Shown: piece after piece, positions 33,957-41,257 of the stretch
Layout: the number at the start of each line of letters is the position of its first letter
Numbering within the stretch: position 1 is the first letter of the stretch
Source: Hymenobacter telluris
Lineage (GTDB): Bacteria; Bacteroidota; Bacteroidia; Cytophagales; Hymenobacteraceae
Reading direction: 5' to 3'
Length of the DNA: 64,000 nt
Assembly (NCBI RefSeq): GCF_017313265.1
Contig: NZ_JAFLQZ010000002.1
Location: 496,001-560,000 of the forward strand
Program-made: the position numbers and the translations under genes
The notes under the pieces: model-generated
What the model saw: only the letters and a program-made list of their open reading frames with translations
Databases searched by the model: none
What the model was told of the DNA's origin: nothing

Positions 33957-34503
33957 CGTGCTGTTTCTTGCTGCTTTTTTCGCGCTGGGCGCCTGTGCTT
34001 CCAGCGGCCCGGCTGCCCCTACTGTCACTGCGCCCGCCGATACCACCAAAGCCAAGCCCGCTACTACGGCCCGCACCGCGCAAGCAGCCCCGGCCGAAGA
34101 CCTGAGCCGCTACCGGCCCACTTTCCCGGCTCCCAAGGAAGCGGCGCCCACCTCGGCCGCTAAAGTGACCGTGACGCCCACCAACCAGGTAAACGCTCAG
34201 ATTGAGCAGCGCCTGCGCGACCAGGCCTATACCAACCAGAACGTGAAATACGCCCAGGGCTACCGTATTCTGGCCTATGTGGGCCTGGAACGCGAAAAAG
34301 CCATGGCTATTCGGCGCTCGGTTATCAGCCGCTACCCCGACGAAACCGACTACCTCACCTTCAAGCAGCCCGTGTTTCGCCTGCACATCGGCGACTACCT
34401 CACGCGCCTGGAAGCCGAGCAGGCCATGCTGCGCATTCGTCCGCTGGCGCCTAAAGCCGAACTAGAATCGGCGCAGGTGCTGCTGAATAAAGCGGCGTAC
34501 TAG
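33934..34503 (+). CDS. SPOR-domain lipoprotein
   Basis: A 189-residue protein with a lipoprotein signal (NVLFLAAFFALGAC, Cys21), a low-complexity Ala/Pro/Thr linker at about 22-95 and a C-terminal SPOR-like domain (NVKYAQGYRILAYVGLE through RLHIGDYLTRLEAEQA). SPOR domains bind denuded peptidoglycan at division sites, so an outer-membrane lipoprotein touching the cell wall is likely. It overlaps deoC by 23 bases. The linker suggests reach across the periplasm. Function beyond glycan binding is unknown. Confidence 0.85.
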   Translation: MIPPYLRNVLFLAAFFALGACASSGPAAPTVTAPADTTKAKPATTARTAQAAPAEDLSRYRPTFPAPKEAAPTSAAKVTVTPTNQVNAQIEQRLRDQAYTNQNVKYAQGYRILAYVGLEREKAMAIRRSVISRYPDETDYLTFKQPVFRLHIGDYLTRLEAEQAMLRIRPLAPKAELESAQVLLNKAAY

Positions 34504-34506
34504 AGC

Positions 34507-34596
34507 TGTCAGTTGTCGGTTGTTAGTTGTTGGTTGTCAACCTGCTCTAGTAATCAACAGCTGATAACCCACTACCGACAACTGACAACGAGTTTT
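34507..34596. repeat. Paired period-7 arrays, inverted, before the M20 amidohydrolase
   Basis: The left array (34507-34541) is TGTCAGT, TGTCGGT, TGTTAGT, TGTTGGT and TGTCAAC. The right array (34551-34592) is TAATCAA, CAGCTGA, TAACCCA, CTACCGA, CAACTGA and CAACGAG, then TTTT and the start codon. The two are inverted in consensus with a nine-base spacer. Confidence 0.75.
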
Positions 34597-35790
34597 ATGC
34601 AACACCTGCTTTCCCGCATCAAAACCCTGGCCGCCGACGCGGCTGCCGACACTGTAGCGCTGCGCCAGCATCTGCACGCCAACCCGGAGCTGTCGTTTCA
34701 GGAGTTCAATACGGCGGCTTTCGTAACAACTGAGCTACAAAAGCTGGGCCTCGCGCCGCAGCCCATTGCCAACACGGGGGTGGTAGCCCTCATTGAAGGC
34801 CGCAACCCCGGCGCCCGCACCGTAGCCCTGCGCGCCGACATGGACGCCTTGCCCATCACCGAGCAGAACGAGGTGCCCTACAAATCAACCAACCCCGGCG
34901 TGATGCACGCCTGCGGCCACGATGTGCATACGTCGTCGTTGCTGGGCGCGGCCCGTATTCTGGTGCAGTTGCGCGACGAGTTTGAGGGTACGGTAAAGCT
35001 GATGTTTCAGCCGGGGGAAGAGTTGTTGCCGGGCGGGGCTTCTTTGATGATAAAGGAGGGTGTGCTGGAAAATCCCAAACCGGCCAGCGTGCTGGGCCAG
35101 CACGTTTTCCCGATGCTGCCTGCCGGGCAGATTGGCATTCGGCCGGGCCGCTACATGGCCAGCACCGACGAGCTGTACCTGACCGTGCGCGGCAAAGGCG
35201 GCCACGGCGCCATGCCCGAAATGAACCTCGACCCGGTGCTGGTAGCCGCTCACATTATCGTAGCCGCTCAGCAGATTGTCAGCCGCCGCGCCAGCCCCAA
35301 AATGCCCTCAGTGCTGTCGTTTGGGAAGGTTATTGCCAACGGCGCCACCAACGTTATTCCCAACGAAGTGCATATTGAAGGCACCTTCCGCACGCTGAAC
35401 GAGGAGTGGCGCAACGAAGCCCATGAGCACCTGCGCCGCCTCTGCGAAGGATTAGCTGAGTCGATGGGTGCGACGTGCGAGCTGGAAATCCGGCGTGGCT
35501 ATCCGTACCTGGAAAACGAGCCGCAACTGACGGCCCGCATCCGGGCGGCAGCCGAGCAATACCTGGGCGCTGAAAACGTAATTGAGTTGGACCAATGGCT
35601 GGCGGCCGAAGACTTTGCTTACTTCTCGCAAGCTGCTGATGCCTGCTTCTACCGCCTCGGCACCCGCGCCCAGGACGGGCGGTTTGCCTCGTCGGTGCAC
35701 ACGCCTACCTTCGATATCGAGCCCAAGGCCCTGGAAACCGGCCCCGGCCTGATGGCCTGGCTCACGCTGCAAGAATTGGCTTGCCGCTAG
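34597..35790 (+). CDS. M20D family amidohydrolase (N-acyl amino acid / hippurate hydrolase type)
   Basis: A 397-residue cytoplasmic metallopeptidase-like amidohydrolase. Metal and catalytic residues visible: Cys106 and His108 in HACGHDVHTSSLLG, Glu142 in FQPGEELLPGG, and His169 in VLGQHVFP. A lid/dimerisation domain (KGGHGAMPEMNLDPVLVAAHII) sits in the centre and IELDQWLAAEDFAYFSQ near the end. The family hydrolyses N-acyl or N-benzoyl amino acids, or indole-acetyl conjugates; no specific substrate can be named. The upstream ATG frames through the heptamer array were rejected because the family start is at 34597. Confidence 0.92.
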   Translation: MQHLLSRIKTLAADAAADTVALRQHLHANPELSFQEFNTAAFVTTELQKLGLAPQPIANTGVVALIEGRNPGARTVALRADMDALPITEQNEVPYKSTNPGVMHACGHDVHTSSLLGAARILVQLRDEFEGTVKLMFQPGEELLPGGASLMIKEGVLENPKPASVLGQHVFPMLPAGQIGIRPGRYMASTDELYLTVRGKGGHGAMPEMNLDPVLVAAHIIVAAQQIVSRRASPKMPSVLSFGKVIANGATNVIPNEVHIEGTFRTLNEEWRNEAHEHLRRLCEGLAESMGATCELEIRRGYPYLENEPQLTARIRAAAEQYLGAENVIELDQWLAAEDFAYFSQAADACFYRLGTRAQDGRFASSVHTPTFDIEPKALETGPGLMAWLTLQELACR

Positions 35791-35830
35791 AACGGCGGCA
35801 ATTTCACTTATCTATACAAGTCTGATTGTG

Positions 35831-36649
35831 ATGCGCTATTTGTCGTGGGTTCCGTTGGCTATTGGGGGAGTATTGGTGGCAACGGGCGCCACTGCCCAGC
35901 GCCGCAATGTGGGCGACCTTGTGATTGTGCCCGAAGCACAGGTAGAAGTGGCCCTTAAAGGAGCTGACTACCTATTGGCAGGCTTCAACCTGGTTTCCAA
36001 TCCGGGAGAGGGCAGCACGTTTACGGGGGGGCAGCTTCGGTTGGGCTACGAGCATTTCTGGAACGAGCACTGGAGCGGCGGCGCAACGCTGCGCATCCTG
36101 GGCGGCAGCAACTACAGCTACGGCGACTTTCTGGGGCTGGAAGGGAATGTCACGCCGGGCTTGCTGGTGCGGCACAGCGGCACCATTGGCGGCTTCAACT
36201 TTAGGCAGCGCCTGGGGCTGGAGTATGCCACCACGTTTGATGTGCTGGGAAGCAGCAACGAAAACCGTGCCCTCACCCGCCTGCGCCTTGATGTGGACCG
36301 AGTGTTTCCGCTGGGTGGCAAGCTGGCAATCAGGCCCCGCATTGCGTATGAAGTGGTAACCTACCTGCGCCTCCAGCGCGACGAAAACGAGTTGAAAGAG
36401 CGGGTTGTTGACTTCGGTAATCTGCGGGCCGAGGTGGGCGTGCGCCTGTCGCCACACGTTGATTTCACGCCGTGGGTGGCCTCCCAAACCTACTACCTCA
36501 ATACGCTGCCGCAGTTTGATGCTACTGGCAAGCAAACGGGTGGTGGCCGGACCAATCTGCTAACGCCCCTCGTTGGCCTCGACCTGCGCGTGACGGTGTT
36601 TACAAAAGCTGCAACAGCGGAGCGGGTTCAACTCCCAACCCAGCATTAA
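35831..36649 (+). CDS. Predicted outer-membrane beta-barrel-like protein
   Basis: A 272-residue protein, not recognised as a named family. A signal peptide (SWVPLAIGGVLVATGATAQ) is followed by alternating amphipathic strands with aromatic girdles (LRLGYEHFWNEHWSGGATLRILGG, GFNFRQRLGLEYATTFDVLG, VDFTPWVASQTYYL). The pattern resembles small porin-like or outer-membrane assay proteins (DUF2490-like) of Bacteroidota. A GTG three bases earlier could also start it. No partner gene is evident; the GC-rich repeat at 36662 begins 13 bases after its stop. Confidence 0.6.
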   Translation: MRYLSWVPLAIGGVLVATGATAQRRNVGDLVIVPEAQVEVALKGADYLLAGFNLVSNPGEGSTFTGGQLRLGYEHFWNEHWSGGATLRILGGSNYSYGDFLGLEGNVTPGLLVRHSGTIGGFNFRQRLGLEYATTFDVLGSSNENRALTRLRLDVDRVFPLGGKLAIRPRIAYEVVTYLRLQRDENELKERVVDFGNLRAEVGVRLSPHVDFTPWVASQTYYLNTLPQFDATGKQTGGGRTNLLTPLVGLDLRVTVFTKAATAERVQLPTQH

Positions 36650-36661
36650 AGCGGTTTTGGC

Positions 36662-36743
36662 GGTGGGGCTTGCCCCCGCCCGTCGTCGAACGGAATTGGT
36701 GAAAAGGCGCTGGCATAGGGGTGGGGGCCAGCCCCGCCCCTAT
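36662..36743. repeat. GC-rich REPIN-like element (copy 2)
   Basis: Left arm 36662-36681 and right arm about 36717-36743 are inverted with some mismatches and share the CTTGCCCCCGCCC core with 16892-16993. The spacer is not related to that of copy 1. It lies after the barrel-like gene and before the hsp20 promoter region. Confidence 0.7.
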
Positions 36744-37014
36744 CTCATTCATCCTGTATACTGGCCCGGAAACCACTCTAGATTATCGATGATGACATTA
36801 TGTCTTGTGTGTTAATTGTTGTTTTTATGGTCTGATTGTGTGTAAAAGGACTTTTTGCATTAAATCTATATGTATAATGTAAATTGCATATTAGTCAATA
36901 AAGACAAAGTGTCTTGCTAAATTAGCAAAAGGGCTTTTGGTACAGATTTTATAGAATCAGGGTGTACCCGCAAGGGAAAACATCAACTTCTGACTTCAAT
37001 TAGCATCTTTTACC
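36744..37014 (+). promoter_or_regulatory. AT-rich promoter region of hsp20
   Basis: 270 AT-rich bases before the small heat-shock gene, holding the two palindromes described separately. No TAnnTTTG box was found, so the promoter may use an alternative sigma factor. A TTTTG at 36935-36939 and TATAG at 36950 are the nearest candidates. Confidence 0.45.
36901..36928 (+). promoter_or_regulatory. Two abutting palindromes upstream of hsp20
   Basis: AAGACA/TGTCTT (36901-36915, three-base centre) overlaps by two bases TTGCTAA/TTAGCAA (36914-36928, one-base centre). Both are perfect. They lie about 90 bases before the hsp20 start. The TTAGCA half is reminiscent of CIRCE half-sites, but spacing and sequence do not fit CIRCE. 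They are probable regulator binding sites, which is an inference. Confidence 0.5.
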
Positions 37015-37458
37015 ATGGCAACTTTGCTGTATAACAACCGTCCTGCTCTTCGCCCTAACCGCGCCTTCAATTCGTTGCTAAACGAAATGCTGCGCGACAC
37101 CTTACCTGCCGTAACCGAGCCTTCCAAATCGTTTGTGCCCGCTGCCGACGTGTTGGAAACTGCTCAGGGTTTTGAACTGCACCTGGCCGTGCCCGGCGTA
37201 GTGAAAGAAGACGTTAAAATCGATTTTCAAGACGGCCAGCTGGTCGTGAGCGGTGAGCGGAAAGCTCCGGCTGCCGACGAAAACGCCCCGAAATTCCGCC
37301 GCCTCGAAACCGGCTTCGGTAGCTTCTCCCGCAGCTTCCGCCTCCCCGAAACTGTGGACGTAACGGCCATTGATGCCACCCTCACCGATGGTATCCTGCG
37401 GGTGGTGCTGCCCTTCGACAGCAAGAAAGTGACGAAACATCACATCGAAGTGCGCTAA
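37015..37458 (+). CDS. Small heat-shock protein (Hsp20 / alpha-crystallin)
   Basis: A 147-residue ATP-independent holdase. The alpha-crystallin domain runs from about residue 38 to 140: VPAADVLETAQGFELHLAVPGVVKEDVKIDFQDGQLVVSGER and FRLPETVDVTAIDATLTDGILRVVLP, with the C-terminal anchor replaced by KKVTKHHIEVR. The N-terminal arm is short (ALRPNRAFNSLLNEMLRD). It binds unfolding proteins in the cytoplasm during heat stress. It stands alone between an AT-rich regulatory region with two palindromes and a terminator, so it is probably stress-controlled by itself. Confidence 0.93.
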   Translation: MATLLYNNRPALRPNRAFNSLLNEMLRDTLPAVTEPSKSFVPAADVLETAQGFELHLAVPGVVKEDVKIDFQDGQLVVSGERKAPAADENAPKFRRLETGFGSFSRSFRLPETVDVTAIDATLTDGILRVVLPFDSKKVTKHHIEVR

Positions 37459-37475
37459 GCCTTCTGAAAAACTGT

Positions 37476-37505
37476 AAAAAAGGCATCCGATTGGGTGCCT
37501 TTTTT
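37476..37505 (+). terminator. Hairpin terminator after hsp20
   Basis: Arms AAAAAGGCAtCC and GGgTGCCTTTTT around a short loop, 18 bases after the stop, with a strong T-run. Confidence 0.85.
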
Positions 37506-37680
37506 CTTGGTTTGTGTGTTGCTTATGTAAGTGCCACTGGCTGTAACTCGCTGCGTCGAATGGCACGTAATTAGCTAGTGAGTACGGCTGAAGGTACTGG
37601 CTGGAAATCTAGTATGATGCAACCCTATACCGATAGAGTAGCATCTTTCGTTAAGTACCCCGAATGAGGAAGCAGGTTCA

Positions 37681-37710
37681 TTTGCTTTTCATGCTGGTTT
37701 TGTAAATTCG
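37681..37710 (+). promoter_or_regulatory. degQ promoter
   Basis: TTTG at 37681-37684, an 18-base spacer and TAAATTCG at 37703-37710 fit the Bacteroidota promoter (TTTG, about 19, TAnnTTTG) with one mismatch. The -7 box is 38 bases before the protease start, close to the distance seen at secA. Confidence 0.55.
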
Positions 37711-37748
37711 AATCACATCTTTTTCTTCTTTTCATCATCCTATTACCC

Positions 37749-39266
37749 ATGCAAGCAAAACAAATGATGCTCGGTCTGTTGGGCTCCGCCATTTTGGGCG
37801 GCGGCGTGGCAGTGGGTGGGTACAAGCTGCTGGAGCCCGAGCGCACCAATACGCCACAGGCTATAGCTGCTGACCCCAATGTTCGTTACACGAGTGAGCT
37901 GCGCAGCAGCAACTACGTGGTGCCCGAAGGGCTCAACTTCACGGCGGCTGCGGCTTCCGTGACGCCCGCCGTAGTGCACGTAACCACTGAATATGCCCCG
38001 AAGCCTAGCCAGGGCAGTGCGCAGATGGACCCTTTCCTGCGGCAGTTCTTTGGCGACGACTTCGACCAGTATCAGGGCCGCGGCCGCAACCAGGGGGTGC
38101 AGCAGGGCTCCGGCTCCGGCGTTATCATTGCGGCTAATGGCTACATCGTAACCAACAACCACGTAATCGACAAGGCCGATAAGATTACGGTGATTATGGA
38201 CGACAAGCGCAAGTTTGAAGCCGAGCTGGTAGGCACCGACCCTACCACCGACTTAGCGCTGTTGAAAGTGAAAGCCGATAACCTACCCTTCATCCGGTAC
38301 GGCAACTCCGACCAAGTGAAAGTAGGGGAGTGGGTGTTGGCCGTGGGTAACCCCTTCAACCTGAACTCCACGGTTACGGCCGGCATCATTTCAGCTAAAG
38401 GCCGCAACATTGGCATTTTGCGCGAGCAGAACGCCCGTAACCAGAACATGGGTATCGAGTCGTTTTTGCAGACCGATGCCGTTGTGAATCCCGGCAACTC
38501 GGGTGGTGCCTTGGTGAACCTCAACGGTGACCTGATTGGTATCAACTCGGCTATTGCCTCACAAACGGGCTCTTTCGTGGGCTATTCGTTTGCCGTGCCT
38601 AGCTCCATTGTGAGCAAGGTGATTGACGACCTGCTCAAGTACAAAGTAGTGCAGCGCGCTTTGCTGGGCGTGAGCATTCAGGAAGTGGATGCTACGCTGG
38701 CCTCGGAGAAGAAACTGTCCAGCCTGAACGGCGTGTACGTGCAGGGCACGACGGAAGGCAGCTCGGCCGCGGAAGCAGGTATAAGAACCGGCGACATCAT
38801 CACCGAAATCAACGGTGCCAAAGTAAATACCTCGTCGCAGTTGCAGGAGCAGGTAGCCCGCTTCCGCCCCGGCGACAAAATCAAGGTGACCTACCTGCGT
38901 GGCAGCGACACCCGCACTACCACCGCCACATTGCGCAATGCCACGGGCACTACCGACATCATTCGGGAGGAAATCAGCAAGGCCATCAAGTACGAGGGAG
39001 CTACGTTGCAGCCTGTTAGCAAGCAAGAATTGAGCAAGCTGGGCCTTGATGGTGGCGCTAAAATCAGCGGCATCGGCAAATCCAACTTCCGCGAAACCGG
39101 TATTGCCGACGGCTTCATTATCACGCGTATCGATAAGAACCGGGTGAACAAGCCGCAGGATGTAGAGAAGTTCTTGGAGGCTGCCAAGGAAAGTCAGGGT
39201 GCCCTTGTAGAAGGCGTGTACCCTGATGGCCGCAAGGCATACTACCCAATCGGGCAAGCTGAATAA
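37749..39266 (+). CDS. Do/DegQ family periplasmic serine protease
   Basis: A 505-residue HtrA-type protease-chaperone. An N-terminal membrane/signal segment (MLGLLGSAILGGGVAVGG) precedes the trypsin-like domain with triad His138 (TNNHVI), Asp168 (TDLALL) and Ser251 (GNSGGA). Two PDZ domains follow at about 310-395 and 410-500. It degrades or refolds damaged envelope proteins. It lies next to hsp20, and both have separate promoters and terminators, so they form a functional stress neighbourhood rather than an operon. Confidence 0.94.
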   Translation: MQAKQMMLGLLGSAILGGGVAVGGYKLLEPERTNTPQAIAADPNVRYTSELRSSNYVVPEGLNFTAAAASVTPAVVHVTTEYAPKPSQGSAQMDPFLRQFFGDDFDQYQGRGRNQGVQQGSGSGVIIAANGYIVTNNHVIDKADKITVIMDDKRKFEAELVGTDPTTDLALLKVKADNLPFIRYGNSDQVKVGEWVLAVGNPFNLNSTVTAGIISAKGRNIGILREQNARNQNMGIESFLQTDAVVNPGNSGGALVNLNGDLIGINSAIASQTGSFVGYSFAVPSSIVSKVIDDLLKYKVVQRALLGVSIQEVDATLASEKKLSSLNGVYVQGTTEGSSAAEAGIRTGDIITEINGAKVNTSSQLQEQVARFRPGDKIKVTYLRGSDTRTTTATLRNATGTTDIIREEISKAIKYEGATLQPVSKQELSKLGLDGGAKISGIGKSNFRETGIADGFIITRIDKNRVNKPQDVEKFLEAAKESQGALVEGVYPDGRKAYYPIGQAE

Positions 39267-39283
39267 GTTTGCGCACTGCCTAT

Positions 39284-39317
39284 AAAAACGCCTCTGCCGT
39301 ACAGCAGAGGCGTTTTT
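39284..39317. terminator. Bidirectional terminator
   Basis: AAAAACGCCTCTGC and its complement around CGTA, with T-runs on both strands. It separates degQ from the convergent minus-strand paralogue array. Confidence 0.9.
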
Positions 39318-39344
39318 GTTAGGTGGCATTTCCGGGATAATCAG

Positions 39345-39767
39345 CTACCTGGCACAAAGCCACTCCATGGCAGTGCCTTCGTCGCCGAAGAGGCGCATGT
39401 GGTAGGGCCGTTCCGGTGCCAAGCCGTAGGTTAAATATTGCATTTGAATTGGATCTGCCGCGTACACTGCCATGCGGGCCGGCGAGCAAAGCACACTGAT
39501 ACGCAGAATTTGGGGCGCCAGCCGGCCTGCTGCCTGCGGATAGAAAATGGTGGTCGTCCAGTGGCCTAGTTCCGGGCTAATCTGGTCGCGCCGGCGTACG
39601 TCAAGCATCCAATACGCCGTGGCGGTTTGCTCGGACATGGCCAGTACTGCTTCGAAATCAGCCTGCAACTGCTCTAAAGGTGCATCGTCAGGCCAGCGCA
39701 CTACCAGCACCCCCAGGTCAGAGCGGTGCTGAATGGTACAGGTAATGTGCGGCATTGTGGCGAGCAT
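39345..39767 (-). CDS. Uncharacterised small protein, paralogue A of a three-gene array
   Basis: A 140-residue soluble protein (136 if translation begins at MPHITCT, 39755). It shares with the next two genes a pattern of RSDL then VVRW, WMLDVRRRD, HWTTTIFYPQAAGRL, RISVLCSP and a final PYHMRLFGDEGTAMEWL. The alternation of strands and helices and the ending with an acidic residue, Ala and WL resemble SpoIIAA-like/STAS-type folds, which is a guess from pattern. No signal peptide, membrane span or catalytic motif is seen. It is the most distal of three tandem minus-strand copies. Confidence 0.65.
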   Translation of the reverse strand: MLATMPHITCTIQHRSDLGVLVVRWPDDAPLEQLQADFEAVLAMSEQTATAYWMLDVRRRDQISPELGHWTTTIFYPQAAGRLAPQILRISVLCSPARMAVYAADPIQMQYLTYGLAPERPYHMRLFGDEGTAMEWLCAR

Positions 39768-39953
39768 ATAAATGGAAAAAGAGCGGCATAACGGTTAGCA
39801 AACCCACTGACCATTAACCCTGGCAAGCTACAAAAGCCGCAGCATTGAGCGCGGCTTATCTGCCCTCACGAAAATATAAATTTATCACGTAAACCAACGC
39901 AAACTTTGCCCCGCCTGACCCTAAGCACAGTATCATAGGGCGCTGCTTGCATT

Positions 39954-40382
39954 TCACTCAATAGGAATGGCCAGCCAGCGCTGGGCTTCCCCTTCCTGGT
40001 CGAAAAGTTGAAAAACGTAAGGGTGCATACTTTTCTGAAACCTGACAAACAACTCCGTTAACTCGGTATCGGTCTGTAGCTGCCGCCGGCTACCGGGCGG
40101 CACCATGTACGCCATGCGTACCGGCCGATGAAAGCGGGCGGCCAGCGTGGGGTAAAATACATCATTCACCCACCGGCCGGCCTCTGCACTAATGGTCAGG
40201 GCGCGCGTATCGAGCAGCCAGCGGACAGTATTGCGTCGTTCGGCTTCATCGGCCAAGCAACGGTAGCCCACCTGCAATTCCTCCAGCGTAACGAGGCGTT
40301 GCCACCGAGCTATCATCACTTCCAGATCGGGCCGGTACGTGAGGGTAAGATGGTCGGCAATTGGTAAAGTCTCAGGTAGCAT
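39954..40382 (-). CDS. Uncharacterised small protein, paralogue B of a three-gene array
   Basis: A 142-residue soluble protein. Matching family blocks are YRPDLEVMIARW, WLLDTRAL, RWVNDVFYPTLAARF, RMAYMVPP and PYVFQLFDQEGEAQRWL. Identity to A and C is low by eye, perhaps 25-30%, so the three are old duplicates. Spacing to the neighbours is 186 and 154 bases, enough for separate promoters. The function is unknown. Confidence 0.65.
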   Translation of the reverse strand: MLPETLPIADHLTLTYRPDLEVMIARWQRLVTLEELQVGYRCLADEAERRNTVRWLLDTRALTISAEAGRWVNDVFYPTLAARFHRPVRMAYMVPPGSRRQLQTDTELTELFVRFQKSMHPYVFQLFDQEGEAQRWLAIPIE

Positions 40383-40536
40383 AAGATGGGTGGCCAGTGA
40401 CGTTTAAAAATGTACCACTTCTTGCAACTCAGATGGGTTATTGCGTGGATAATGCTCTTCACAGAAAGGCTATTGTGCCTTCTTTGGCGCTAAATAACTA
40501 AGTGGCGAATAAAGGATGAACTATGTATAACTGGTA

Positions 40537-40980
40537 TTATGCGTTGAGCAGCCACTGTAATGCCGCCGCTTCGTCGAAAAACGCCTGCATACGGTAGGGT
40601 TGGCTGAGGGATTGGGAACGGGAAAAAGTGGCTTGCAATTCAGGCTGGCTGTCGATGATACGTTGCCGGTTCGGCGACATGAAATAGGCGATGCGCAGAG
40701 AATTTGGCAATAGCCCGGAGGCCTGTGGTAGAAAATCGTCGACCACCCAGCTGAAATGCGCGTGTTCGACTAATAAGCGGCGCCGAACATCAATAAACCA
40801 ATGGGTAGCCGCATGGTGGCGGGCCAAATAAAGAGCTGCCTGATGGCCAAGCTGTATCTCAGGAAACGTAGTATCACGCAGCCAGCGCAACACTACTGTG
40901 CGTAAGTCAGGTCGGTAACTCAAGCTTAAATATTCGGCATGAGCAGTGCTGGAAAAAGTTGCCAGAGTAGAAATTTCCAT
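40537..40980 (-). CDS. Uncharacterised small protein, paralogue C of a three-gene array
   Basis: A 147-residue protein if the start is MEISTLATF at 40980, which matches the length of its paralogues. A longer frame from 41034 would add a hydrophobic leader (MVIFVLLQLTLLLLY) and could make it exported or anchored, so the start affects its predicted location. Family blocks are YRPDLRTVVLRW, WFIDVRRRLL, SWVVDDFLPQASGLL, RIAYFMSP and PYRMQAFFDEAAALQWL. It is first in the array on the minus strand, divergent from the ALDH gene. Confidence 0.6.
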   Translation of the reverse strand: MEISTLATFSSTAHAEYLSLSYRPDLRTVVLRWLRDTTFPEIQLGHQAALYLARHHAATHWFIDVRRRLLVEHAHFSWVVDDFLPQASGLLPNSLRIAYFMSPNRQRIIDSQPELQATFSRSQSLSQPYRMQAFFDEAAALQWLLNA

Positions 40981-41257
40981 GTAGAGCAACAGGAGAGTGA
41001 GTTGTAATAATACAAAAATAACCATTTGTTTCAAATTGCTATTACCCTGTTCTGTTGCATTATCGTTGTGTTTTACAAAAGGTAGTAAAAATTTATATTG
41101 AAATGATTATATAATATGCAATTCGGATTCAACTTGTCAAATAGGGAAGTTCTGTTGGTAGTGTAGTTGCTGGTGGGTACAAATCAGGCATAGTTCGGTT
41201 GGCATCTTACCTTTAGGCCACCCATCCATTTCCAACTTCTCGCATTCTTTCCCCATC

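Noticed and set aside
17965..34596. Heptamer arrays considered as CRISPR
   Set aside because: Units are 7 bases, without constant repeats or spacers of CRISPR size, and no cas gene is present.
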